Below are positions 26,440 through 34,633 of a stretch of DNA of 64,000 nt, in pieces (the stretch's first letter is position 1; the number at the start of each line of letters is the position of its first letter). A model generated the notes under the pieces. It ran no database searches. It saw only the letters and a list, made by a program, of their open reading frames with translations, and was not told the DNA's origin. A program made the translations under genes and the position numbers. The stretch covers positions 574,988 to 638,987 of the forward strand of contig CAWIGP010000005.1 in NCBI GenBank assembly GCA_963835735.1. The letters run 5' to 3'. Origin of the DNA: DASQMT01 sp963835735. Lineage in GTDB: Bacteria; Actinomycetota; Thermoleophilia; Solirubrobacterales; Solirubrobacteraceae.

Positions 26440-27444
26440 CTACACGGGCAGCGTTCGTGGCAACCCGAAGTGGACGAGGAGGCTGCGCTCACCAAACCAT
26501 GTGATGGCGGAGATGCGGTCCGCAGTGAGGGTGAGCACCATCAGTCCGTAGGCGCGCGCTATGGCTGCGTGCGGGTCGGGGAGGTAGCAGCCGAAGGCGG
26601 GTTGGCCGTTGGCCCGGGTGGGCACGAGCTGCAGGTTTGCGCCGCGGCGGATTGCTCGGTCCTCTAGGAACCGGGCGATCGCCTCGCCGCCCTGGTACTC
26701 ATACGGCTCCGGCGGCATGGTGACCCAGGCGTCGTCGGTCAGCAGCGAGACGACGCCCGCGGTGTCACCGCGCTCGACTGCAGCGGCGAAGTGGCCGACC
26801 AGCTCCCGCTCGCGCGGGGACCGCGGCACGGGCGCGAGCTCGCGACCCTCCGCGGGCAGGCGCTGGTCGAGCGTCGCCCGAGCGCGCTGAAGTGCCCCTT
26901 TGACCGAGGCTTCGCTCGAGTCGAGCATCTCCGCAACCTCGACGGTGTGATAGCCGAGCACATCGCGAAGCACGACCGCGGCCCGCTGGCGGGGCGGCAG
27001 ATTCTGCAGCGCGGTCATGAATGCGAGCCCGACCGACTCTCTGGTCTCGTAGCGGGCCTCCGGGCTGGAGGCCGTGTCCGCGAGTCCCTCCAGCAGGACG
27101 TCGGGGTAGGGCTCAAGCCAGATCGGCTCGGACATGCGGGTCGGCTCGGGTGGCTCGACCATCGGAGGAACCTCCTTTGGGCGGCGCTTCCGCTCGCGCA
27201 GCGCGTTCAGACAACGATTGGTTGCGATCCGGTAAAGCCAGGCGCGCAATGAGGCGCGACCCTCGAAACGGTCCAGGCCGCGCCAGGCTGCCAGCAGCGT
27301 CTCCTGTAGCTGGTCCTCGGCATCCTGGAGCGAGCCGAGGATTCGGTAGCAGTGCAGCTGCAACTCCCTGCGATAGGGAGCGACCAGCTGCTCGAACGCG
27401 TTCTGGTCGCCTGCGCGGGCTCGGGCGAGTGCTTCCTCGCTCAC
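26440..27444 (-). CDS. ECF RNA polymerase sigma factor with SnoaL-like C-terminus
   Basis: A 334-residue paralogue of the sigma factor at 24691. Region 2 has CYRILGSLQDAEDQLQETLL and RAWLYRIATNRCLNALRERK; the linker has IWLEPYPD; region 4 has VVLRDVLGYHTVEVAEMLDS. The C-terminal SnoaL-like domain spans about residues 215-330. It is divergent from an MFS exporter and RibD-C pair, with a long nested palindrome between them at 27509-27540. This repeats the sigma/RibD-C pairing seen next door. Confidence 0.9.
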   Translation of the reverse strand: MSEEALARARAGDQNAFEQLVAPYRRELQLHCYRILGSLQDAEDQLQETLLAAWRGLDRFEGRASLRAWLYRIATNRCLNALRERKRRPKEVPPMVEPPEPTRMSEPIWLEPYPDVLLEGLADTASSPEARYETRESVGLAFMTALQNLPPRQRAAVVLRDVLGYHTVEVAEMLDSSEASVKGALQRARATLDQRLPAEGRELAPVPRSPRERELVGHFAAAVERGDTAGVVSLLTDDAWVTMPPEPYEYQGGEAIARFLEDRAIRRGANLQLVPTRANGQPAFGCYLPDPHAAIARAYGLMVLTLTADRISAITWFGERSLLVHFGLPRTLPV

Positions 27445-27508
27445 GGCCGTCGACCAGCCTGCCGGTCATGTCTCATTCGCATCACCTCTAACGACACCGG
27501 TTGAGAGC

Positions 27509-27540
27509 AAAACGGATCGCGCGATCGACCGTTCCGTTTT
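27509..27540. promoter_or_regulatory. Nested inverted repeat upstream of the MFS exporter
   Basis: Outer arms AAAACGGA and TCCGTTTT form a perfect 8-bp inverted repeat spaced by 16 bp. Inside it lies the 12-bp palindrome GATCGCGCGATC. It sits between divergent sigma-factor and exporter genes, 82 bp before the MFS start. This is a candidate operator; the cognate protein is not evident because no adjacent repressor gene exists. Confidence 0.55.
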
Positions 27541-27621
27541 CGGCGGCGACGGGGTCTCAGCATGCACAACGGCAAGACGGCCAGCCGCGTTTCGGCTGGC
27601 GAGCTCGATTGAAGGACACCA

Positions 27622-29091
27622 ATGAACTCGCTCTCAACTCCTTCCACGCATCGCTGGCGCGCGTTCGCGCTGTTGGCGGTGGCGTACTTCATGACGATCA
27701 TCGATCTGACGATCGTCAACGTCTCGCTGCCGACGATCGGCCGCGATCTGCACTTCTCCGAGACCAGCCTGCAATGGGTGGTGACCGCGTACGCGCTCAC
27801 GTTCGGAGGTCTCCTGCTGCTCGGCGGCCGCGCCGCGGATCTGCTGGGCCGCCGCCGGATCTTGATGCTCGGCATAGCGCTTTTCACGGCCGCCTCGCTG
27901 GCGTGCGGGCTCTCGACCGGTGAGGCGTCCCTGATCGCAAGCCGCGCCGTGCAGGGCGTGGGCGCTGCGATCATGCTGCCTGCCGCCCTATCGATCGTGA
28001 TGAACATGTTCGAGGAGGGCGCCGAGCGCAACAAGGCGCTCGGGATCTGGGGCGGGCTCGGAGCCGCCGGCGCAACCGTCGGGTTGATCACCGGCGGGCT
28101 TCTCACCCGGTACGCCGGCTGGGAGTACATCTTCTTCTTGAACGTCCCGATCGGGGCGACCGCGCTGTTGCTGGCCCCGCGGATCGTCCCCGACAGCCGG
28201 CTCGCCACGGAGCGCCGGCGGTTCGACGCGGCCGGAGCGATCGCCAGCACTGGCGGACTGGTGCTGCTCGTCTACGCAATCGCCCAGGCACCGCAGTACG
28301 GCTGGGGCGCCACGAGGACGCTCGCGCTGCTCGCGGCATCGGCCGCTCTCCTCGCCGCCTTCGTGGTGATCGAGAACCGCGTCGAGTCGCCGCTGTTGCC
28401 GCTGCGGATCTTCCGGCTGCGCTCGCTCGCCGCTGCGAACATTGCGGGCCTGCTGCTGGGCGGCAGCTTCTTCGGGTTCATCTTCGTCGGCACCCTGTAC
28501 ATGCAGCAGGTGCTGCACTACAGCGCGCTGCAGGCTGGGGTCGCCTGGTTGGCCACGTCGCTGACCTCGATCGCGCTGGCGGGTCTATCGCAATGGCTGG
28601 TCACGCGTCGCGGGGCCAAGTTCGTGATGGCGATCGGGATGACGCTGATCGGCGCCGGCGTGATCTGGGCTACCCAGGTGCCCGTCGACGGGCATTTCCT
28701 GGAGAACCTGGTCGGCCCGATGGTGGTTGCCGGCGCAGGGACCGCGTTCGCGTTCATCCCGATCTCGATCGCCGCGCTTTCCGGCGTTACGGAGCAGCGG
28801 GCCGGGCTCGCGTCCGGGCTTCTGAACACCTCCCAGCAGCTCGGCGGAGCGATCGGGATCGCGATCGCCTCAAGCATCGCCGCCAGCCACAGCACGGCGC
28901 TGCTCCAGTCCGGCGACGCCGTACCCACCGCGCTCACCGGCGGCTTCCAGCAGGCGTTCTGGGTGCTGGGAGCGATCGCGCTGATCGCCCTCCCGGCGAT
29001 CTTCATGCTCCTCCGCCCCGACAAGGTCTCGCTGGCCGTGACCGAATCCGCCGTAGGTGAGGCACAGCCTGCCGCGGCCCCCGTCAGCTGA
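27622..29091 (+). CDS. MFS exporter, DHA2 (EmrB/QacA) family
   Basis: A 489-residue integral membrane drug:H+ antiporter with about 14 hydrophobic segments. The N-terminus AYFMTIIDLTIVNVSLPTIG carries the Asp typical of DHA2 helix 1, motif A is GGRAADLLGRRRIL, and motif C-like glycines follow (GGLGAAGATVGLITGGLL). It is probably co-transcribed with the RibD-C gene 43 bp downstream. It lies opposite a SnoaL-tailed sigma factor. The substrate is unknown. Confidence 0.92.
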   Translation: MNSLSTPSTHRWRAFALLAVAYFMTIIDLTIVNVSLPTIGRDLHFSETSLQWVVTAYALTFGGLLLLGGRAADLLGRRRILMLGIALFTAASLACGLSTGEASLIASRAVQGVGAAIMLPAALSIVMNMFEEGAERNKALGIWGGLGAAGATVGLITGGLLTRYAGWEYIFFLNVPIGATALLLAPRIVPDSRLATERRRFDAAGAIASTGGLVLLVYAIAQAPQYGWGATRTLALLAASAALLAAFVVIENRVESPLLPLRIFRLRSLAAANIAGLLLGGSFFGFIFVGTLYMQQVLHYSALQAGVAWLATSLTSIALAGLSQWLVTRRGAKFVMAIGMTLIGAGVIWATQVPVDGHFLENLVGPMVVAGAGTAFAFIPISIAALSGVTEQRAGLASGLLNTSQQLGGAIGIAIASSIAASHSTALLQSGDAVPTALTGGFQQAFWVLGAIALIALPAIFMLLRPDKVSLAVTESAVGEAQPAAAPVS

Positions 29092-29134
29092 CGGGTCCAA
29101 ACCCAACCCACGCGAAAAGAGGCAGATACCAGAG

Positions 29135-29719
29135 ATGGGAAAGATCGTGATCAGTGGCCCGCAGAACGTCTCGCTCGATGGAATCGTCCAAGACCCGGAC
29201 GGTAAGGAGGGCTTCAGGCTCGGCGGCTGGTTCGTCGAGTTCGGGGGCAAGGACCTCGAAGAGTGGAACAAGGTCGCGCTCGCTGAGGCGCTGGGCGCCG
29301 AAGCATGGCTGCTGGGTCGGCGGAGCTACGAATTTTTCGGGGTGCGGTGGCGACCCCGGAGTGGCGAGCTCGCGGACAGGCTGAACAGCATGCCCAAGTA
29401 CGTCGTGTCATCCACTCTCGTAGATCCAGACTGGAACAACTCGACAGTCCTCAAGGGCGACGTGGTGGAGGAGGTCTCGAAGCTGAAGCAGGAGCTAGAC
29501 GGAGAAATCGTCGTCCCTGCCAGCTATCGGCTCGGGCGCACACTAATCGAGCATGACCTGGTCGACGAGCTGCGGCTGGTCGTCTTTCCGGTCGTGCTCG
29601 GGGCCGGTGAGCGCCTCTTCGGCGAGGCCGGCGACAAGAAGCCCATGCGCCTCGTCGATACCAAGACCATTGGTGACGGCCTCGTCTTCCTCACCTACGA
29701 GTTCGTCCGGGAGGGCTAG
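29135..29719 (+). CDS. Dihydrofolate reductase-like RibD C-terminal domain protein
   Basis: A 194-residue RibD-C/DHFR-fold protein, second copy. Typical segments are ISGPQNVSLDGIVQDPDG, the LLGRRSYEFFGVRW motif, MPKYVVSSTLVDPDWNNS and VVFPVVLGAGERLFGE. The start ATG is after AGAGGCAGATACCAGAG. It follows the MFS exporter in one direction with 43 bp between, and a strong hairpin closes the operon. Substrate unknown. Confidence 0.85.
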   Translation: MGKIVISGPQNVSLDGIVQDPDGKEGFRLGGWFVEFGGKDLEEWNKVALAEALGAEAWLLGRRSYEFFGVRWRPRSGELADRLNSMPKYVVSSTLVDPDWNNSTVLKGDVVEEVSKLKQELDGEIVVPASYRLGRTLIEHDLVDELRLVVFPVVLGAGERLFGEAGDKKPMRLVDTKTIGDGLVFLTYEFVREG

Positions 29720-29740
29720 CGGGCGCCGGGCGGTAAGCGC

Positions 29741-29769
29741 GGATGCCCGCCCGCCGTGGGCGGGCATCC
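29741..29769 (+). terminator. Strong hairpin after the MFS/RibD-C operon
   Basis: GGATGCCCGCCC and GGGCGGGCATCC pair perfectly over 12 bp around a GCCGT loop, 22 bp after the RibD-C stop. No T-run follows, as is usual in high-GC actinobacteria. Confidence 0.75.
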
Positions 29770-30007
29770 GGGGCGAGCTTCATCTGGATCAGCGGCCGCA
29801 AGGGCCGGAGTTCACGCGCGCCAGGTTCGTTTGCGTTCCGGTCGGTCGGGACGCCGCGCGGAACCGTGATTGGCCCGCCGCGTGGGACCGAACTGCGCGT
29901 GCAGGTCAGGCGCGGCGGGGCCCGCCGTCCGCATCGGCCGAACCGGTTCGAGCGTCCGCGCGTATCCCGGCGCGCAGGGTTCATCCGCGCTCATGAGGGA
30001 GCACGCC

Positions 30008-30922
30008 ATGCTTATTCGTCTGGCAGTCGCCGGACTCGTTGCCGGTGCCGCAATGCTCTTCGCCTCGCCCGCCTCGGCGATCGAGAAGCCGACGATCCAC
30101 GTGACGGCCAAGACCGAGTCGACGATCTCGGTGGCCTGGACCGCGTCGAGCGGCGCAACACGCTACGACTTGAATCTCTCGTCGCCCAGCACGACCACCG
30201 TCTCGCTGCCGAGGACGCAGACCTCGCACACGTTCACCGGGCTGCGTCCGAACGGCCAGTACTACGTGTCGGTCGTGGCGGTCGACTCGGGCGGGCGCAA
30301 GGCGTACAGCAACCTGCTCGTCGTGATCACGCTGCCAGACCGCGTGGCGCCGTCGACGCCGGCGAACGTGCGCGTCACCGACGTCACCCCGTCGAAGGTC
30401 TCGCTCGCGTGGGACGCGTCGACCGACAACGCCGGGATCGCCGAGTACCTGCTGTCGGTGAGCCCGTGGACGGGCCGGGCGATCTTCACGGGCCCGACGT
30501 CGCTTGACCTGATCGCCCTCCCGCCCGAGACCACGTTCACGCTCGCGGTGCGCGCGCGTGACTTCGGCTGGAACTTCTCGCCGTTCAGCGCCCCGGTCAC
30601 GGCGACCACGGAGGCGAGCACGGACGTCACGCCGCCGACCGTGCCCACGAACCTGCGCGTCGGCAACGAGGACTGGTGCGGCGAAGTCGAGGCGTCGTGG
30701 ACGCAGTCGACCGACGACCAGGACCCGCAGGCCGCGATCCGCTACCAGTTCAGGATCAACGGCCAGCCGGATCCGTTCGGCGACGAGATCGGCCGCGGAC
30801 GCCACATCACGTACGGCCTCGTCGAAGGGGACAACACGTACGTGGTCCGCGCGATCGACAGCGCCGGCAACGCGTCAGCGTTCTCGGCGCCGTACACGCT
30901 CAACGTCCACCTCTGTGCCTAG
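30008..30922 (+). CDS. Secreted protein with fibronectin type III repeats
   Basis: A 304-residue exported protein. The signal peptide MLIRLAVAGLVAGAAMLFASPASA ends with an ASA cleavage motif. Three FN3-like modules follow (VAWTASSGATRYDL, VSLAWDASTDNAGIAEYLL, VEASWTQSTDDQD), and two Cys near the end could pair. FN3 arrays of this type bind polysaccharide or protein surfaces. The ATG at 30008 has AGGGAG 7 nt upstream; an ATG at 29993 is less well placed. Its TAG overlaps the stop of a decayed gene on the other strand. Confidence 0.85.
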   Translation: MLIRLAVAGLVAGAAMLFASPASAIEKPTIHVTAKTESTISVAWTASSGATRYDLNLSSPSTTTVSLPRTQTSHTFTGLRPNGQYYVSVVAVDSGGRKAYSNLLVVITLPDRVAPSTPANVRVTDVTPSKVSLAWDASTDNAGIAEYLLSVSPWTGRAIFTGPTSLDLIALPPETTFTLAVRARDFGWNFSPFSAPVTATTEASTDVTPPTVPTNLRVGNEDWCGEVEASWTQSTDDQDPQAAIRYQFRINGQPDPFGDEIGRGRHITYGLVEGDNTYVVRAIDSAGNASAFSAPYTLNVHLCA

Positions 30923-31094
30923 CCCGTGTAGACCCTGACCACGTCTCGGCGACGCAGAAGGGCTGCTCCGCTCCCTCGCGCTCGAACGAGACCTCGAAGA
31001 TCACGTGCGCGCCGCTCGGGATGTCCTGGACCTCCTTGACCTTCGGGGCGGCGCGAACCTTCGAAGGAATCCGCCTCGACCACCCGGCGAGGAG
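30919..31094 (-). pseudogene. MaoC-like dehydratase, C-terminal remnant with a frame change
   Basis: In one frame the strand reads SKVRAAPKVKEVQDIPSG and HVIFEVSFEREGAEQPFCVAE, which is the C-terminal hot-dog half of MaoC-type acyl dehydratases. The usual last residues (VVRVYTG-stop) appear only after a one-base frame change near 30943. No N-terminal half exists, since the aldo-keto reductase gene ends at the upstream edge. It is a truncated, decaying gene. Confidence 0.65.
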
Positions 31095-32117
31095 CTAGCG
31101 CCGCCGTGCCGCTGCTTCCAGCGCCGGGTTCACCCAGGAGTTGTCGGCCGGGTTGATCGTCAGGCCGGGCGCGACGATCCCGTCGATGCGGTCCAGCACC
31201 GGCTGGTCGAGTGTGACGTCGGCCGCGGCGAGCTGACTTTCGAGCTGCTCCATCGTGCGGGGCCCGATGAGCGCGGCGGTGATGGCGGGGTGGTCGAGCA
31301 CGAACGCGATCGCGAGCTCGATCAGCGTGACGCCGGCTTCGTCGGCGAGCTGGGCGAGCTGTTCGGCGGCGTCGAGCTTGCGCTGGTTGGCGGGCTGTGA
31401 GAGGTCGAAGCGCTCGGGCAGCCGACCGGCGCGCGAGGAGGACTGCTGTCCGGTGTCCTTGCGCCAGCGGCCCGACAGCCAGCCGCCGGCCAGCGGGCTG
31501 TAGGACATGACCGCCATGCCGTGGCGCTGGCAGGTGGGCAGGACGTCTGCCTCGACGGCGCGGACGAGGATCGAGTACGGCGGCTGCTCGGTCACGAAAC
31601 GCTGCAGCCGCCGGTCGCGCGCGATCCACTGCGCCTCGACGATCTGGCTGGCGGGGAACGTGGAGCAGCCGATGTAGCGAACCTTGCCCTGATGCACGAG
31701 GTCGCTGAGCGCGGACAGCGTCTCGGCGATGTCCGCGCGCGGATCCGGGCGGTGAACCTGGTAGAGGTCGATCCAATCGGTGCGCAACCGCCGCAGCGAA
31801 GCCTCCACCGCGCGGATGATCCAGCGACGCGAGCCGCCCTGCCGGTTTGGATCATCGCCCATCGCCCCGTGGAATTTGGTGGCCAGGATCACGTCGTCGC
31901 GCCGGCCGCCGGCGAGCGCCTTGCCGACGATCTCCTCAGACTCGCCCTGACCGTAGACGTCGGCGGTATCGATGAAGTTGACCCCGGCATCCAGCGCAGC
32001 GTGGATGATCCGGACCGACTCCTCGTGATCGGGGTTGCCCCACGCACCGAACATCATCGCGCCAAGGCAGAACTTGCTGACCGAAACGCCGGTACGTCCC
32101 AGCTGGCGATGCTCCAT
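31095..32117 (-). CDS. Aldo/keto reductase
   Basis: A 340-residue NADPH-dependent aldo/keto reductase with a TIM barrel. Catalytic residues are visible: Asp and Tyr in FIDTADVYGQGESE, Lys in ILATKFHG, and His in LYQVHRPDP. The late NADPH-site motif IGPRTMEQLESQL is present. It resembles YajO/YghZ-type reductases acting on small aldehydes or ketones. The start ATG at 32117 begins MEHRQLGRTGVSVS, the usual family start. It has no operon partners. Confidence 0.92.
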   Translation of the reverse strand: MEHRQLGRTGVSVSKFCLGAMMFGAWGNPDHEESVRIIHAALDAGVNFIDTADVYGQGESEEIVGKALAGGRRDDVILATKFHGAMGDDPNRQGGSRRWIIRAVEASLRRLRTDWIDLYQVHRPDPRADIAETLSALSDLVHQGKVRYIGCSTFPASQIVEAQWIARDRRLQRFVTEQPPYSILVRAVEADVLPTCQRHGMAVMSYSPLAGGWLSGRWRKDTGQQSSSRAGRLPERFDLSQPANQRKLDAAEQLAQLADEAGVTLIELAIAFVLDHPAITAALIGPRTMEQLESQLAAADVTLDQPVLDRIDGIVAPGLTINPADNSWVNPALEAAARRR

Positions 32118-32360
32118 GAGCCGCTCCTAGTCCACGCGGGAGGGCAGTGCCAACCGAACCCAGGCGTACCGCCCTGCGGAGACTCCAGCACATCCCCTGC
32201 CGCCACGACGATCGACGGAGTCGACGACGGCAACGGACGCCGCGTCGCACTCGTCGGCAGACGAGTGCGACGCCGTCAGAAAGCATGCGCCTCACTGTCG
32301 GCATGGACGAATCTGAGCAGCGGCACTATCACCTCGAGCGCCCGCGACGCGCTGCTCCCA

Positions 32361-32428
32361 TTCGCGCAATGCGGCACTCTGCTCGGCCGGCGAGCGCGGC
32401 GGCGTCGAGTAGCGCGCGCAGGCGAAAG
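32361..32428 (+). repeat. Intergenic repeat, copy A (copy B at 36182)
   Basis: About 60 bp that align with 36182-36239. The best part is TCGAGTAGCGC...AGGCGAAAG (about 24 of 26 positions), preceded by a shared GCGGCACTC. The core CAGGCGAA recurs at 39515, 41660 and 45039. Confidence 0.55.
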
Positions 32429-32440
32429 GGCTGGTGATTG

Positions 32441-32512
32441 CAAGAAGCGTGCTGGGGTCGTCATTGACCCCAGCGTGCGACAACGCTCCCATACGGCCAT
32501 CCCTGACCCTTC
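32441..32512 (+). repeat. Direct repeat copy 1 with internal stem-loop
   Basis: It begins AAGAAGCGTGCTGGGGTCG and ends near CGGCCATCCCTGACCCTT. The inner part contains a perfect 9-bp stem, GCTGGGGTC and GACCCCAGC, around GTCATT. Copy 2 lies 36 bp downstream. Confidence 0.75.
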
Positions 32513-32547
32513 CTTCAACCACGACGCAGCGCTTGTGAGTCGATTTC

Positions 32548-32612
32548 CAAGAAGCGTGCTGGGGTCGTCATGACCCGCACGACAACACTCCCAGACGGCC
32601 ATCCTGGCCCTT
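32548..32612 (+). repeat. Direct repeat copy 2
   Basis: It shares with copy 1 the start AAGAAGCGTGCTGGGGTCG, the middle CGACAACRCTCCCA and the end GACGGCCATCC...CCCTT. It has lost about 8 bp from the middle, so the stem-loop is only partly kept. Confidence 0.7.
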
Positions 32613-32928
32613 CCCCCACCGACGAGCGACCGACCCGGTCACCGTAGCGTCATCCTGCGGTGCTCGAGACAACATCCGTCCAGATTGTGGCGCGATCGGC
32701 GCGTGGAGGAGCGGACCGGTCGATCGGTGATCGGCCGCGGAAGCCGGAGGCCCCGCGGCGCGGCTGCGATTCACGCTAAGCGAGCGCGCGGTCATGTCGC
32801 CGGCGGACACACAACGGCCGCGTCGCGGGTCGGGAAAGCGTCTTGGTCGCGGTCGACGCCGCGGGGGCGCTGGCGAGCTGATGTGGTTCGCCGCTTCAAC
32901 CAGCGCCCAGGGGTCGCCGGTGGGCGCG

Positions 32929-34116
32929 TCAGCCTGCGGTCAGCGGTTGCTCGGCGTGCTCGGGCTTGAAGAACACGCGGTCGGCGACGACACCGGACAC
33001 GGTCTGATCGGGCCGCTCGATCTCGACCTCGGTGCCGAGCTCTGAGTGCTCTATCGGGACCATCGCGTAGCCGATGTTGCGATCCAGACGCGGCGAATAG
33101 CAGGCGGAGGTGACGCGCCCGATCGCGCGACCGCCGGAACGGACCGCGAAGAAGTCGGGCATCGAGCCGTCGTTGTATGCCCCGAGCTTCGTTCCGCCGA
33201 TCTCGACGCCGACCAGCTTGCGGTCGACACCCCGCTCGTGGACCGCGCGCAGCGCGTCGCGGCCCATGAAGTCCTGCTCCTGCTCGAGCTCGACCATCCA
33301 CTTATAGCCGTAGCCGACCTCGTAGGGGTTCTCCTCGATCGTCATGTCGCAGCCATGCGCCAGGATGCCTCCCTCGATGCGCCTGATGTGACAGGGTCCG
33401 GTCGGCGAGAGGCCATGCGGCTCGCCGGCCTGGATCAGCGCGTCCCACAGCTTGAGCCCGTCGCGACTGGCATCGCGGAGATAGAGCTCATAGCCGAGCT
33501 CGCCCGTGTAGCCGGTGCGCGAAATGACGAGCCGCATGCCGTCAAGCTCGCGGTCCACCATGCGGTAGTACGGGACCTCGAGGATGTCGGCGCCGAAGAG
33601 GTCGGTCATGACCTCCTTGGACTTCGGGCCCTGGACCTGCACGGGAGCCACGTCGGGCTCTGCGATCTGCACGTCTAGCCCGGCGTGGTGGGCCAGTCCC
33701 TTGCACCACAGCAGCACATCGCTGTCGGCCAGCGACAGCCAGAAGTGGTTCTCGCCCAGGCGCAGCAGGACGGGATCGTTGATGATCCCGCCACGCTCGT
33801 CGGTGATGAACGCGTACTTGCACTGCCCGACCGCGCACCGGTTGAGATCGCGAGGCGTGAGCATGTTCGTGAACGCGAACGCGTCCGGCCCCGTGATCTC
33901 CACCTGTCGCTCGGCGCCGCCGACGTCCCACAGCGTCACGCCCTCCAGCAGCTGCCAATACTCCTGAAACGGGTCACCGTAGTGACGCGGGTGGTAGTGG
34001 TGGTTGTAAAAGCTGTAAAGCGCCACCCCGTGCCGGCGCGACCCGTAGTAATACGGCGACTTCCTGATCCGCGTATAGAGAAGAACCCCGGGATCCGGGT
34101 TGACTCGATCGGTCAT
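32929..34116 (-). CDS. GcvT-family, DmdA-like tetrahydrofolate-dependent demethylase
   Basis: A 395-residue protein with the GcvT fold. The N-terminal half reads LWDVGGAERQVEITGPDA, NMLTPRDLNRCAVGQCKYA, GGIINDPVLLRL and FWLSLADSDVLLW, which follows the DMSP demethylase (DmdA) branch closely. The C-terminal barrel (GRVTSACYSPRLDRNIGYAMVP) is the GCV_T_C domain. It would transfer a methyl or methylene group to tetrahydrofolate. Whether DMSP, dimethylglycine or another methyl donor is used cannot be read from sequence. It stands alone, not in a glycine cleavage operon. AGGAAGG precedes the ATG. Confidence 0.82.
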   Translation of the reverse strand: MTDRVNPDPGVLLYTRIRKSPYYYGSRRHGVALYSFYNHHYHPRHYGDPFQEYWQLLEGVTLWDVGGAERQVEITGPDAFAFTNMLTPRDLNRCAVGQCKYAFITDERGGIINDPVLLRLGENHFWLSLADSDVLLWCKGLAHHAGLDVQIAEPDVAPVQVQGPKSKEVMTDLFGADILEVPYYRMVDRELDGMRLVISRTGYTGELGYELYLRDASRDGLKLWDALIQAGEPHGLSPTGPCHIRRIEGGILAHGCDMTIEENPYEVGYGYKWMVELEQEQDFMGRDALRAVHERGVDRKLVGVEIGGTKLGAYNDGSMPDFFAVRSGGRAIGRVTSACYSPRLDRNIGYAMVPIEHSELGTEVEIERPDQTVSGVVADRVFFKPEHAEQPLTAG

Positions 34117-34380
34117 CGCCCACCTTCCTGTCCGTGCGCTCGGTTCTCGCAGGCCACGCGCTCAGAATGTACGCCCGCCACCCCTGGCGTGCTGGCGCCA
34201 CCGTCCTTTCGTGCCGTCAGGGTCGCGCTCGCGCGCGACACGACGCTCGGACGCGGCGTCGCCGAGCGCCTCGGGTTTGTCCCCGGTCGCGAACTGCTGC
34301 ACGAGGTAGCCGAGCCGCCACGGCGGGGCGCCGCCGCGCGCATCTCGCCCAACATGGCGCGCGCCCGATGACCGACGCGC

Positions 34381-34633
34381 ACTCCTCGCGGCATGAAAAT
34401 GCTCCGTGGCGGCTCCGTCCGGGTCCGGCCGTAGCGTCGAGCGATCCGGGACAGGGGCTTCTGTGGGAGAACGCAGGCGGGTAGGCCGGTTTGCGCGATG
34501 GGCTTCGAGCCCGTGCTTTTCGTTCGGCCGCCCCTGCGACTTGCCTGGATTGTGCCGCGAGCACGTATCGGTCTGTGTCGTTGTCCCGCTGGTTCTCCCG
34601 CCGCGCTCGAACTGTTGTGAATGGAGGTGAGAG
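34381..34633 (+). ncRNA. Candidate bridge RNA / leader of the IS110 element
   Basis: The 250 bp before the transposase has no coding potential but strong pairing potential. CAGGGGC (34452-34458) pairs with GCCCCTG (34530-34536), enclosing a hairpin GGGCTTCGAGCCC at 34500-34512. IS110-group elements encode a bridge RNA in the left non-coding end that guides target and donor choice. The assignment rests on position, length and pairing, not on a covariance model. Confidence 0.45.

Larger units (their letters stand above)
32118..32928. other. 810-bp non-coding region with direct repeats
   Basis: No convincing gene is seen on either strand between the aldo/keto reductase and the DmdA-like gene. 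The region contains a pair of about 65-bp imperfect direct repeats (32441-32512 and 32548-32612) and one copy of an intergenic repeat that recurs at 36182 (32361-32428). The rest is high-GC sequence with no family resemblance. Confidence 0.7.

Noticed and set aside
32118..32930. CRISPR-like array
   Set aside because: There are only two imperfect copies, not regularly spaced, and no cas genes in the window.
34117..34380. Plus-strand frame reading RVALARDTTLGRGVAERLGFV, resembling an acetyltransferase end
   Set aside because: Too short and without a conserved acetyl-CoA motif; could be chance.
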